Positions 34,738 through 44,600 of a stretch of DNA of 64,000 bases are shown piece by piece. Origin of the DNA: DATJPR01 sp963843525 (GTDB lineage Bacteria; Bacteroidota; Ignavibacteria; UBA10030; UBA6906); the NCBI GenBank assembly GCA_963843525.1, contig CAWJKM010000009.1:186001-250000 (forward strand), in the 5' to 3' direction. The position numbers and the translations under genes are program-made. The notes beneath the pieces are model-generated. The model searched no databases. It was given only the letters and a program-made list of their open reading frames with translations, and was not told the DNA's origin. Position 1 is the first letter of the stretch, and each line of letters starts with the position of its first letter.

Positions 34738-35685
34738 TTGCCGAATCGACTGACTCTCTCCATCCTCTTTCTCCTGCTTGTCGGCCCTGGGCCTGCAGGG
34801 CTCGCCGGACCGCGCGAGAAACATCAGGCCACCAAACAACAATCAGGGTCCCTCGCTGTCAACGGCACGAAACTCTACTATCGAATCCTTGGTTCGGGAA
34901 CGCCGTTGCTCATCGTCCATGGCGGACCGGGGCTGGACCATACCTATTTTCTTCCCCAGATGAGACTCCTTGCGCAGCATTACAGGTTGATCTTTTTCGA
35001 CCAGCGTGCGAGCGGGAAATCTTCGGTTGATGTCGACTCTTCATCCATGAACGTCAATACGTTTGTCGAAGACATCGAAGGCGTGCGGCGTGCGCTGCAC
35101 CTCGGAAGAATCAACCTCCTGGGTCATTCCTGGGGAGGACTCCTGGCAATGCGCTACGCGCTGGCCCATCCGGAGCACTTATCGACGTTGATCCTTGTCA
35201 CGCCAACGCCGGCAACATCCGCCATGCGGGATTCCTCGTTCTCCATCATGAAGCGGAACCGCTCAACCAAGGACAGCCTTGAGATGGCCCGCATTGTCGC
35301 CTCCCCGGGTTTTAAAGAATCCTCTCCGGCTGCCATGGCACGCTTCTTCAGGCTGCTTTTCAGACCAGTGTTCGCTCATCGCAATGAAGCGGACAGTCTT
35401 ACGCTGCAGTTTCCCGCCGACTATTCAAAACGGATGAAGATGGTCAATTACTTATATCGCGACGCATCGCTGAAGTCGTATAATCTCCTTGAAGGATTAC
35501 GTCAGGTGCAATGCCGGGCATTGATTGTCGGGGGCGACCATGACATGGTTCCGCGGGCGGCCCTTGAACAGATTCACCACGCGCTCTCCGGCTCCCGTCT
35601 TGTGATTCTGAAAGACTGCGGACATTTCCCCTTTGTCGAAGCCCCGGAGGAATTTGCGAGGGCCCTTCACGGGTTCCTTCGTTAA
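34738..35685 (+). CDS. Alpha/beta hydrolase, proline-iminopeptidase-like
   Basis: This 315-aa secreted or membrane-anchored hydrolase starts with TTG 34738; GAAGGAG lies seven bases upstream and a signal peptide follows (LTLSILFLLLVGPGPAGL). The oxyanion motif is HGGPG, the nucleophile is in GHSWGG, the acid is in GGDHD and the His is in CGHFPF. HGGPG with GHSWGG is characteristic of the S33 proline iminopeptidase group, but substrate is not certain. It lies 34 bp downstream of the DUF2231-like gene. Confidence 0.87.
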   Translation: MPNRLTLSILFLLLVGPGPAGLAGPREKHQATKQQSGSLAVNGTKLYYRILGSGTPLLIVHGGPGLDHTYFLPQMRLLAQHYRLIFFDQRASGKSSVDVDSSSMNVNTFVEDIEGVRRALHLGRINLLGHSWGGLLAMRYALAHPEHLSTLILVTPTPATSAMRDSSFSIMKRNRSTKDSLEMARIVASPGFKESSPAAMARFFRLLFRPVFAHRNEADSLTLQFPADYSKRMKMVNYLYRDASLKSYNLLEGLRQVQCRALIVGGDHDMVPRAALEQIHHALSGSRLVILKDCGHFPFVEAPEEFARALHGFLR

Positions 35686-35735
35686 TCCACGCTCATCTTC
35701 GATTCTCCGTTCTCGATCTCCCCGGCCCTCATCAA

Positions 35736-37697
35736 CTACCGCGTCGAAGGCCGGAAGATGAGCGCATGTGCCGGGTCGATCACGCGCGCAAAAAATCCGT
35801 ACCCGCCGAGATTGTTTTCAATTTTCAGGACGAGTGAATTCCACCCCTTCTTCAACGGCAAGGCGATTGTATCCTGATCAGCCTGCGCGACACGGATTCC
35901 CGTGATGCGATGCACCTCCGTGCCGTTGACGAACACTTTCGCGCCATCGTCGCTGCCCAGGAGAAAAGTGACCGTTCGATTGATGGGCGAATGAATCCTG
36001 GTATGGGCGTACGCCACGACAAGATCCGACGGGTGAAGAGTCGTCAGATTCACAAAGCCGGATGCGGTCGCATTCACACGATGCCAGCGGAGCTTCTGCT
36101 GATCCACCCCTTCATACACCGAACCAGAGTGGAACCCGAGCTCGGGGGGGTACACCACGTCCAGTCCGGCGCGTTTGAGCGACTGATCCCTGAGATTCGG
36201 AAATGGTCCGATAAGATCCCACGAGCGAATGAACAGCCGCTCCGGCTTGATCGTGAATGCGTCAAGACCCACGCTGTACCCTGTCGCAGCGGAATACTTT
36301 CCACTGACGACGAAACGGAGCGAGATTGACCCGTTGTCGGCAGTCACGTTCCTGAGCAACAATTTTCCCCCGGGGATGACCTCGGGATCGAAACCACGGT
36401 ATTGGGCGAGCTCTTTCTTGCCTGCAAAGATCCGCACATCCCCATAAGCGGGACCCTTCGTAAAGTACATGGCTATATCGTAGCGCTCCTCCGGGGCCCG
36501 AAAGGTGAGGCTGAACGAGTTACCCGGTTTCCCGCCGTCAACCCTCAGCTGCTTCAACCCGCTCCAGTCCGGTCCGTACGCGGACATGTCGTCAACAGTG
36601 CTGGAAAGCGACGTTGATTCCGGATGCATGGATTCCGCTTCCATGGCGCCGTTCGGCACCTCCACACGCAACGGGATCCGCAAAGCGGCGGACAACATTT
36701 CCGGGAAGGGTCGATGGGGCTCTTTCTGATACCAGTACGCTGTGCTGCTGTAATCTGCAATCTCCTTGTTCTGATGACCGTGTTCTATAGCTACACGTAT
36801 TGATTTCTTGAAGGATATCGCGTCAGACACGAAAAACCGGTAGGCCGCGATCCGACCCAGGGTGTCATCCTTCAGTATCAATCCGTGGTAGGGTGCGGAG
36901 AATTCCCCCCTGTTGAAATACCACCCGCTATTGAAAAAATCCTCGGTTCCAGTCCCCCGAACCGATGGTACCGTCTCGCCGTCAACGAAGATCAGTTCAT
37001 CCCCTTCCAGGTATCCGAGGCCCCCGTCGTAGCTTTGCATATTCAAATTCACCCCGACAAGATGCCCCTCGCCCTCCGCCTCGAGAATCGTATAGAAATG
37101 CGCGGTGTCTGGTCGGATCTCACGGTGCCAGCTCGCATGAAAATATGCCTCCGACCGGTCGAGAGGTTCCTGCAGTTGTTGATAATCAATGTGATAGTAC
37201 AATGAGTGCACTTCCGTTCCGGTTTCATTCACCACTTCGATCCGGGCCCTCGCGTTGAAAGGCATCGGGAAGTATGAATAGTACCCGCCGCTCGACATGC
37301 CCAGAAGCGCCGTATACCACGGCTTGTATTGAAATCCTGTTCCGAAAAAGTCCCCGAGCGGGACCTCGACCGATGGTGTCTCCTCGTCATCCCAGTACAT
37401 TCGCAGGAGGATTCGACGGAGAAAATACCGATCGGGCGAATCAAGAGTGAACCAGAGTTGTACAATGACACCCGGCCCCTTGATATCCGCGAGCGTCGCA
37501 GTGTCTCCGGCGGGGATCGTAATGAAATCGTCATTGCCTCCCGATGTGTCGGTGCTCGCGATCTGGATCAGTTTGCCCGATGTCAGATACGGAAGCCGGG
37601 AGAGCGAGAGGAGACCGCCGGTTGAATTTTGAGCAAATGACCATTCAGCGGTCGAAGCTCCCAGAAGCACAACGCACAGAACGAGAATTTGTCGCAT
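35736..37697 (-). CDS. Secreted DUF2961 protein (GH172-like)
   Basis: This 653-aa protein has a signal peptide (about 1-22). The DUF2961 core spans about 30-340 with LADIKGPGVIVQLWFT, VEVPLGDFFGTGF and GTGTEDFFNSGWYF, the hallmark segments. This family is GH172, which includes enzymes that act on fructofuranosyl and arabinofuranosyl linkages as multimers. The C-terminal 150 residues look like a carbohydrate-binding or PA14-related beta domain (LLGSDDGAKVFVNGTEV). It and the next gene upstream (37823-40624) are on the same strand 125 bp apart and probably form a glycan-use pair. Confidence 0.87.
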   Translation of the reverse strand: MRQILVLCVVLLGASTAEWSFAQNSTGGLLSLSRLPYLTSGKLIQIASTDTSGGNDDFITIPAGDTATLADIKGPGVIVQLWFTLDSPDRYFLRRILLRMYWDDEETPSVEVPLGDFFGTGFQYKPWYTALLGMSSGGYYSYFPMPFNARARIEVVNETGTEVHSLYYHIDYQQLQEPLDRSEAYFHASWHREIRPDTAHFYTILEAEGEGHLVGVNLNMQSYDGGLGYLEGDELIFVDGETVPSVRGTGTEDFFNSGWYFNRGEFSAPYHGLILKDDTLGRIAAYRFFVSDAISFKKSIRVAIEHGHQNKEIADYSSTAYWYQKEPHRPFPEMLSAALRIPLRVEVPNGAMEAESMHPESTSLSSTVDDMSAYGPDWSGLKQLRVDGGKPGNSFSLTFRAPEERYDIAMYFTKGPAYGDVRIFAGKKELAQYRGFDPEVIPGGKLLLRNVTADNGSISLRFVVSGKYSAATGYSVGLDAFTIKPERLFIRSWDLIGPFPNLRDQSLKRAGLDVVYPPELGFHSGSVYEGVDQQKLRWHRVNATASGFVNLTTLHPSDLVVAYAHTRIHSPINRTVTFLLGSDDGAKVFVNGTEVHRITGIRVAQADQDTIALPLKKGWNSLVLKIENNLGGYGFFARVIDPAHALIFRPSTR

Positions 37698-37822
37698 AGG
37701 GGGACTCCAGAAAAATCGATGAAACCTCCAATGAGAAGCGGTTGCATCCCGGTGATATCAGACGTGCTGCCCGCGTCCAGGAAATCGACGGCCGCTCGGG
37801 CCCGGCTTCCTGCGGGGAAGCC

Positions 37823-40624
37823 TTAGTGCGCATCCTTCACACAACGGAACCCGACAGTGGCGTTGCGATCAAACCCGGGAGAAACGAGTAAAAGCATCTG
37901 GTGTTGATCGACCGGCCTCGGCCCTCCGCGCACGTACCACACACTCGCGGTCGGATTGAAATAGCTTCCGCCCCGCATCATGACGAACGTGTAGCTCCCA
38001 TCATCGTATATATCGTCCGTTAATTGCCATACATTGCCGACAAGATCCTCTACACCGAACGGACTCCCCCCTTCCGGGTATGCATGGACCGGCGTCACGT
38101 GCCCCAGACCGTCGTTGCACCGGGTCGGAGTAAGGCTGTCTCCCCACGGGTACTTTCTCTTGTCAGTGCCCTGTGCGGCGTATTGCCACTCAGCGCCTGT
38201 GGGGAGCCGCTTCCCCGCCCATCGCGCGTACGCTCGCGCGTCTTCAAGACTGATCCATACGACGGGATTGTCTTCCGTCCCGAGTCCCGGGCGGCCGTTC
38301 TTCCAATGGTGAAGGAAGTTCGAGGTATCGATCGGCCGGTACCGTGTCTCCGTGAGGAATCGTTTGAATTGCGCGTTGGTCACCGGATAGGTGTCGATGA
38401 AGTATCGCGGCATGGTGATCTGCACCGGCGCCGGGACATCCGGAGAAGGAATGATGGGGTTGGGGTCTTCCAGCGAAGTGACTTCGTAGCTGAATCGGCC
38501 CGAGGGGATCTCCTGCATCCCGTCCGGCGCGTTTGCCGATTCCGGCGTATGCTCACGTTGCGATAAAGAGCGGGGTGTCCCGGCAGGAATTTCAACGATG
38601 CGCTCATCGAGGAGTTCGGCCCCATCGAACAATTGAACCACCACCTTCCCCTCATAACGGCCGAATGTCCTGTACAGGGAAATTGCCTGGGAGCCATGCT
38701 CCAGCCGGACCGAAGGCGCACTGTAACCGGGATCCCCGGCGGTCACGAAAATTCTCCCCTGCCGATCCGCACGGATAACAAGGGAATCGCCCCGCCGTTG
38801 TACTGCGAGAAGCGCAGGAAGGTAGGCAACGCAATCCACGTTCCCCTCGCGACGGGTCCCGAGCCATGCACGGCTGAACCCTTCGACGTCCACCGGAACA
38901 TACTCTTTCCCGTTTTTGCTGACCGTGCGGAGCTCACGATGATGCCAGAGACTTACATAATGGTGGTCCCCCGTGGCGGGTCCCACAAAGAGCGGACCAG
39001 CGAACCCATCGGGCCGGAGGCCATACACCGTGTACAGTTCTTTCCCTGTTGAAGGCCAACGATTTACCCACACGCTGTCGATGGTGGTGGGAAGCAGAGC
39101 ATCCCACTCCCGGCTCAGGAACGCTTCCGAATTCTCCCGGAGGGTTTGCACCACCCTTCCGAGATATCGATATTCCTCGTCCATCCACGCGGGCCGGCCG
39201 GCGCGCATCACATTCAATTCGGCGCCGTAGCCGTTGAAGAGACACACAGCCGCTTCGCGGTGAAGACGCCCTTCGGCAACCTGCATGACGCGGAAAATCG
39301 CGCAGTCGGGTTTGAGGAACTTGTTCATATTCAGCGGTGGGGGCATGAACAGTGCGTCGTGCACCCGACCGGTGACAATCCCCGGCATGTCCTGGGGGAC
39401 AGCCATCCCTTCGCTGTACAGGACAATTCCCGGTTTTACGCTGTCTGCAATGGCCTGGAATTCCTTACTCGAGGCACCCCACGTATCCAGTACGACACCA
39501 TCCGCATCAACCGCGCGCAGTAGTCGTCCCATTCCTTTGAGATGCTCCTCTTTCCTCGTGCTTTCGTCCCAGGGGTTGTAGGAGATAAAGTACTTCCCTC
39601 CCCGGCGGTGCATAATCTCAGCCTGTCGCCGTAGTTCCGCCAGTCCCCCCGGAAGATCGGTATAGAGATCGAATTGATTTCGTTGATCAACACCCAGTCG
39701 CGGCCAGGTGGGCCAGAGGACAAAAACATCGTATGGGCCGAGGAGCTGTTTCCGGGCGTCCAGAAATTGCTCAAACGTATATCTGCCGGTGAACCGATCA
39801 CGGTACTCGTCGTCCCAGGCGAAGAGTATCGTCATAAGATATGCATGGCGTATCCACGCAAGATCCTTTCGTTCATACATCGTGTTGTCGAAATCTGTGA
39901 GGTCGTAGAGCCACCGCTTCCTGAACATCAATCCGGCGCCTTCATGCCAGTCCCCAGAGTGGTCGTCGACTGCCATCATGTACCGCACGCTTCCACCAGG
40001 AGGGAGGATCGTACGGAACCGTCGTTCGCTTGCAGCCTGCGAGCCCGTCCTTCGTGCGATGGCGACGAGGTTGACTTCCGGCGAGATACCGACATCACAA
40101 AACCCCAGCTCCCAGGCATTGTCCGGGAGAACAACGCCGATCGGACCGACGCCGGGGCGAAAGAGCGACGATCTGCTTAACCAGTTCGGAAACGTGGCGG
40201 GTCCCGTCGCGGTAATGTATACTCGATCTGTCCCTTCGCCTAGGGGGACAACGTTCGCGATAACCAGGGTATCATCCCCGACGTTCCTGAAGGTCACCGT
40301 GCACGCCCACCCCCGGCCGTCATGATCGTTCTCCCTGACACTACCCGCCAGTCCCCTCCCCAACTCCCACAACAGTGAATCGCCGTTCGTGCGAGCTGCA
40401 AATTCATTGGAAAACCGGAGAGTATCATTGAGGAGAAAGGAAAAGAGGGGAATCGGTTTTTTGAGATCAACCGAATCCTTGGATCGGAGCGTATACGCAA
40501 CTATGGAAATACCGGGGGAAGTCGAACATCTGACGCGTGGAAGTGATTGACCGGGGGAGAAAGTCGTCAGGACAGTAACGGTTCCAAGAGATGCAACTGC
40601 GAGACGACGCAAGTAGGCCATCAT
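37823..40624 (-). CDS. Secreted glycosidase-like TIM barrel fused to FGE-like domain
   Basis: This 933-aa protein has a signal peptide (about 1-27). Residues about 30-260 are beta-rich, residues about 260-560 look like a (beta/alpha)8 glycoside hydrolase with VVLDTWGA and VLYSEGMA as candidate catalytic acid sites; I cannot name a family. The last 220 residues are a formylglycine-generating-enzyme-like (SUMF1) domain (IPSGRF, WAGKRLPTGAEWQYAAQG, GVEDLVGNVWQLTDD, MMRGGSY). The two Cys used by aerobic FGE are absent from the MMRGGSYFNPTAS region, so this module is probably a binding domain and not a sulfatase modifier. CAGGAG precedes the ATG pair at 40621-40624. Confidence 0.83.
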   Translation of the reverse strand: MMAYLRRLAVASLGTVTVLTTFSPGQSLPRVRCSTSPGISIVAYTLRSKDSVDLKKPIPLFSFLLNDTLRFSNEFAARTNGDSLLWELGRGLAGSVRENDHDGRGWACTVTFRNVGDDTLVIANVVPLGEGTDRVYITATGPATFPNWLSRSSLFRPGVGPIGVVLPDNAWELGFCDVGISPEVNLVAIARRTGSQAASERRFRTILPPGGSVRYMMAVDDHSGDWHEGAGLMFRKRWLYDLTDFDNTMYERKDLAWIRHAYLMTILFAWDDEYRDRFTGRYTFEQFLDARKQLLGPYDVFVLWPTWPRLGVDQRNQFDLYTDLPGGLAELRRQAEIMHRRGGKYFISYNPWDESTRKEEHLKGMGRLLRAVDADGVVLDTWGASSKEFQAIADSVKPGIVLYSEGMAVPQDMPGIVTGRVHDALFMPPPLNMNKFLKPDCAIFRVMQVAEGRLHREAAVCLFNGYGAELNVMRAGRPAWMDEEYRYLGRVVQTLRENSEAFLSREWDALLPTTIDSVWVNRWPSTGKELYTVYGLRPDGFAGPLFVGPATGDHHYVSLWHHRELRTVSKNGKEYVPVDVEGFSRAWLGTRREGNVDCVAYLPALLAVQRRGDSLVIRADRQGRIFVTAGDPGYSAPSVRLEHGSQAISLYRTFGRYEGKVVVQLFDGAELLDERIVEIPAGTPRSLSQREHTPESANAPDGMQEIPSGRFSYEVTSLEDPNPIIPSPDVPAPVQITMPRYFIDTYPVTNAQFKRFLTETRYRPIDTSNFLHHWKNGRPGLGTEDNPVVWISLEDARAYARWAGKRLPTGAEWQYAAQGTDKRKYPWGDSLTPTRCNDGLGHVTPVHAYPEGGSPFGVEDLVGNVWQLTDDIYDDGSYTFVMMRGGSYFNPTASVWYVRGGPRPVDQHQMLLLVSPGFDRNATVGFRCVKDAH

Positions 40625-40794
40625 CGGTGAGTCTCCTGACCAGGAGTAAAAAAATGTCGGACGGCGCGCATCTGTACCCGGTGGGAAGGAGCATCATTTC
40701 GCGCGTGCCGACGGAAACAATACCCGTGAGTGGGATAAAACGGCCGGAGATGAGACTTGTCAGCGGGATGAACCGACGGAAAACAAAGGCGGGT

Positions 40795-40832
40795 GCTTGT
40801 GGAGGGGGAGCCGTAGCGCGCTCCCCTCCATT
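40795..40832 (-). terminator. Possible terminator after the outer-membrane barrel gene
   Basis: A 10-bp stem with one bulge, GGAGGGGGAGC (40801-40811) and GCTCCCCTCC (40820-40829), lies about 45 bp after the stop of the minus-strand gene ending at 40877. The T tract is weak. Confidence 0.4.
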
Positions 40833-40876
40833 AAATGGTCAGAGTTCCTTGACTTCTCGTGGTTCTCCCGGGTCTT

Positions 40877-41530
40877 TTAGAAAGTAACGCCGACGGTAGC
40901 GATCGGTAGATATGTTCCATTCCCTTCGCTCAGATAGAACACGTTCACTTTCACCTCACCGTAGATTGCAAAACCGCCGAACGCGAGATCAACTCCCACA
41001 CCGCCGTTCAACGTCGATACCGTCTGGCTCTTGATCAGCGCCTGCTGAGCGACTTTTATCCCGTTGATGCTAATCGTGGCATCATCCATCTTCACACTGG
41101 CAAAACCTCCACCAGCGGTGACATAAGGATGAAATACTGGTAACGGGAGGATGACCAGCTTGGCATTGAGCTGAACGGACATTTCCGTTATGCGCCCGCC
41201 GTCTATAGAAACATTGGAGAAGGATGGCCCGAGATATGACTGAAGCCATGTCTTGAACTTGGCGTTATCGGGTGAGAGGGACATGTAGTCGGCAGACAAT
41301 CGAAGGGTAAGGATCGACAGATTGAGGTCAAGATGCGCTCCACCTCCAACCCCGAGTCCATACACCTGTTCCAGAGCTGTGTTTGTCGGGGTGGACTGGA
41401 CACCTGCAAGATCCTTGACCGATGCTGAGAGCTGAAGATTTGAAAGATTCCCCTGGACGCCGAACCCGAACGACTGGGCCGAAGCAGACGAAGCGATTAG
41501 CAGGGCGCAGCACAAATACAAAGTACGCAT
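40877..41530 (-). CDS. Outer-membrane beta-barrel protein
   Basis: This 217-aa protein starts at ATG 41530, with GGAGG directly upstream and a signal peptide ending SASAQ; the longer frame to 41662 lacks both. Alternating hydrophobic strands (LDLNLSILTLRLSADYM, VFHPYVTAGGGFASVKM, GGFAIYGEVKVNVFYL) and the terminal GVTF with a final Phe are typical of an integral outer-membrane barrel. No family name is certain. It is divergent from the lipoprotein gene at 41836. Confidence 0.8.
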   Translation of the reverse strand: MRTLYLCCALLIASSASAQSFGFGVQGNLSNLQLSASVKDLAGVQSTPTNTALEQVYGLGVGGGAHLDLNLSILTLRLSADYMSLSPDNAKFKTWLQSYLGPSFSNVSIDGGRITEMSVQLNAKLVILPLPVFHPYVTAGGGFASVKMDDATISINGIKVAQQALIKSQTVSTLNGGVGVDLAFGGFAIYGEVKVNVFYLSEGNGTYLPIATVGVTF

Positions 41531-41835
41531 GGATCCTCCGGGGTTGATGAATGGTCGGGGGGCTGGGAAGATTTCTCGATTCAATCTATGGCATCCCAGG
41601 TACTTCTGCAAGTCTCTTTCTTGATGGTGTGGCCCCATCCTGGCCTTCCGCTTGCTTTTCATTCCCCTCTTCCATAACGTTTTGAAGACGAATGTTCTTT
41701 CTATGTCGTTTTTGCCTCATTTTCCGATTCCGAACGAAGACCACGCAGAGTTCTCTCCCCCTATTCTGACCCCGCTTCGTCGGGGGGAACGAGACTCATA
41801 GCCGCGGGCGTTTAATCTATATACCCCACATAGAA
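41531..41835. other. Intergenic region (305 bp) between divergent envelope genes
   Basis: No gene is supported. It holds the ribosome binding site of the barrel gene, and a short CCCCG/CGGGG hairpin at 41770-41785 about 50 bp before ATG 41836. I looked for a cobalamin riboswitch because a TonB receptor lies downstream, and saw none. Confidence 0.5.
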
Positions 41836-42372
41836 ATGACCCGAATGGCAATTGCATCCCTAACGCGCATATTGGCAGTTTTTCTCGCACTCTCGCTGGG
41901 ATTCATCGCTGGTTGTGACAAGGGCCTGGGACCGCTGAATGAGCCATCCGGTTTCAGCGGGGTAATCCATTTCGAGAATTGGCCAGCCGATCAATCCACT
42001 GTGCTCGAATTGCGGCTTGTCGCTTTCACGGAGTTCCCGAGCGACAGTGTTGCCATATTCCCCGCTCTACTTGCAGGACAGGCCGTCGTCTACCCTCCGG
42101 TGGGGGCCACGGGGTTTAAGAAGTTCGTCGATACCCTCCATTATGCGTTCACTACCCAGGGAACCACCCTTCAACTGACCACGTACAAGTACATCGCCAT
42201 TGCACAGCGCTATGGGACCAACTACTTTGCTGATTGGAAGCCGTGCGGCGTGTACACGCTGGGTCCAAATGCTTTCGACCCGGCGCCTGTTCAGGTTCTC
42301 TTGCACCGGGTGATCCCGAATATCGATATCACGGTCGACTTCAACAATCCCCCTCCAAAACCATGGCAATGA
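41836..42372 (+). CDS. Lipoprotein encoded ahead of a TonB receptor
   Basis: This 178-aa protein has a lipoprotein signal with lipobox IAGC (Cys near residue 27). The mature domain is beta-rich with no family I recognise. Its stop TGA overlaps the ATG at 42369 of the receptor gene (ATGA), so the two are translated together. This suggests that it is a surface or periplasmic partner of the receptor. It has a C-terminal DFNNPPPKPWQ extension, short and proline-rich. The ribosome binding site at ATG 41836 is weak. Confidence 0.8.
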   Translation: MTRMAIASLTRILAVFLALSLGFIAGCDKGLGPLNEPSGFSGVIHFENWPADQSTVLELRLVAFTEFPSDSVAIFPALLAGQAVVYPPVGATGFKKFVDTLHYAFTTQGTTLQLTTYKYIAIAQRYGTNYFADWKPCGVYTLGPNAFDPAPVQVLLHRVIPNIDITVDFNNPPPKPWQ

Positions 42373-44568
42373 ATCGAGGTCTTAGAGCTTTCCTCCTGAT
42401 TGCTCTGCTAAGTTCTCAGGCCTTCGCCGCGGACGGATCAATCGCAGGCAAAGTCACGGGAAGCGGCGAGTCGCAAAATGAACCGCTCGTCGGCGCAACG
42501 ATATTCCTTCAGGGAACGGTCCGGGGCACGACGACAAACACGAAGGGTGAGTTCAAACTCACCGACGTGCCTCCGGGTTTGCACACAATTGTCGTCTCGA
42601 TGGTCGGGTATCAACGAGGTCACGAAGACCGGGGTTGAAGTCAGTGAGGGACGGGAAACCTTCCTTGCGGTTTCGCTCACCCCCTCTCCTGTTCAAGTCG
42701 ATCAGGTGGTCGTGACCGCAAGCAAACGTGCGCAATCACTCCAGGAGGTGCCGGTCAGCGTGTCGGTCATGGATGCCACGCAAATTAAGATGCGCAACGC
42801 TCAGACCATTGACGACGCCTTGCGGTACATCCCGGGAGTCAATGTGACGGGGTTTCAGGTCAATATCCGTGGCTCAAGCGGGTACAGCCGCGGAGCAGGG
42901 AGCAGGGTTCTGATGCTGCTCGACGGCATCCCGTTTATCACCGGCGATACGGGCGAGCTGAGCTTTGAATCGATCCCCATTGGACTTGTCGACCGCATTG
43001 AAGTCGTGAAAGGTGCCAGCTCGGCATTGTACGGCTCCAACGCGCTCGGTGGCGTCATCAATATCATTACCAAGGACATCCCGGAGAAGCCTGAAACGGA
43101 TGTTCGACTCTACGCGGGAGCGTACGATCAACCCTCCTTCGCCCAGTGGAAATGGAGCAACAAGACGAGGTTCTACAATGGCCAGTCGTTCAGCCACAGT
43201 TACCGCTCGGGTGACCTCGGCGTTTCGCTCTTTCTTTCTCACCAGCTGGACGACGGCTACCGGCAGAACGATTACCACCGCCGGATCAATGCGTACGTCA
43301 AAGTGAAGGAGGACTTTTCGCAATCGTCTTCCCTGACGATGAATTTCGGCCTGCTTGACCAGTATGGCGGGCAGTACCTGTACTGGCGCAATCTGGATTC
43401 CGCGTTGCTGCCTCCTTCCGCCCAACAAAACGACAACGTGAAATCCACGCGCTATTTCGTGGACGGAACCCTGAACAATGTCCTCTCGGACAAAGTCCTC
43501 CTCTCGACCAAGGCGATGTGGTTTCACAACCTGTGGGGGTTCGAGACAAGAAGCCAGATCGGGAGGAATGAATCACAGGCCGATGATTTTCGCCTCGCGT
43601 CCACAGCAACGATCATGCTGGACAGTGTGCACACATTGACCACAGGTATCGATGCCAATGCGGACGCGATAGCCGGCGATTTCTTCAGCAACCATACCCT
43701 GGGCGGGTTCGCGCTCTACGGACAGGACGAATTGAAGTTGAGCAACCAGTTTGCAGCCACTCTTGGTCTTCGGTACGATTTCGAATCAGCGGGCCTCACC
43801 TCGGCCGGCGGCCAGTTAAATCCCAAAGCCGCCTTATTGTACTCCCCCGTCGCGGGGACGACGTTACGCGCGTCGGTCGGTCGGGGATTCCGCGTCCCAT
43901 CGGTCGCAGAGGCGTTCATTTCCCAATCGGTCAACAATCTCGTCACCATTCCCAACAAGGACCTGCAACCCGAAAAAAGTGTTTCCTATGAGGTCGGCCT
44001 TGCGCAGACTTTGTGGGGGTTCGGGTCGTTCGACATCGCGGGCTTCCGGTCCGATTATGACAACCTCATCGAGCCGGGACTTATCGTGTCGGGGTCCGAT
44101 GTCATGATCCAATGGAGAAACGTCACGCGGGCGCGAGTCCAGGGGGTCGAGACATCTCTGAAATTCGGTTTCTTCGACGGTAATTTGACGTCAAGCCTGT
44201 CGTACACGTACGTGTACCCGCAGGACCTGACCAAGCACGATATTTTGAAATATCGCCCGCGCCATCTTTTTATGGCGAACCTTATCGGGAGAATCGGGTG
44301 GTTCATGGCAGAGGCAGATTTTCGCTTCCAGAGCAGAATGGAACGGATCGATGACGAACTGGTCCTCGTCGGCATCGTCGCCGATGGAGACCAGCGCACA
44401 GATATCTACGTGACGGACTTCCGTGCCGGCGTGGACTTCTCGGTGTCCGGATACCCGATGACGCTCACTGCCAATGTGAACAACGCGTTCCAGTACAACT
44501 ACGTCGAGCTCATTGGCAACTTAATGCCTCCCCGCACGTACAGCCTCGTCCTTGAGGCGCGATTCTAA
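42369..44568 (+). CDS. TonB-dependent outer-membrane receptor, frameshifted
   Basis: With removal of one base near 42612 this is a 732-aa receptor. It has a signal peptide (about 1-22), a CarboxypepD_reg-like domain (about 25-110, with VGATIFLQGTVRGTTTN), a plug domain (EVPVSVSVMDATQI then VNIRGSSGYSRGAG) and a beta-barrel ending in VLEARF with a final Phe. The frame change lies inside the first domain, after MVGY, so the plug and barrel are encoded as a separate frame lacking a signal peptide. The start codon is coupled to the lipoprotein stop (ATGA at 42369). The ligand is not evident. A T9SS cargo gene lies 32 bp downstream in the same unit. Confidence 0.87.
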
Positions 44569-44600
44569 AGAGTTTTGTTAAACGATGAAAGGAACACCCT

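Noticed and set aside
41531..41835. Possible cobalamin riboswitch upstream of the TonB receptor unit
   Set aside because: No B12-box-like sequence or multi-helix core was seen; only a small CCCCG/CGGGG hairpin is present.
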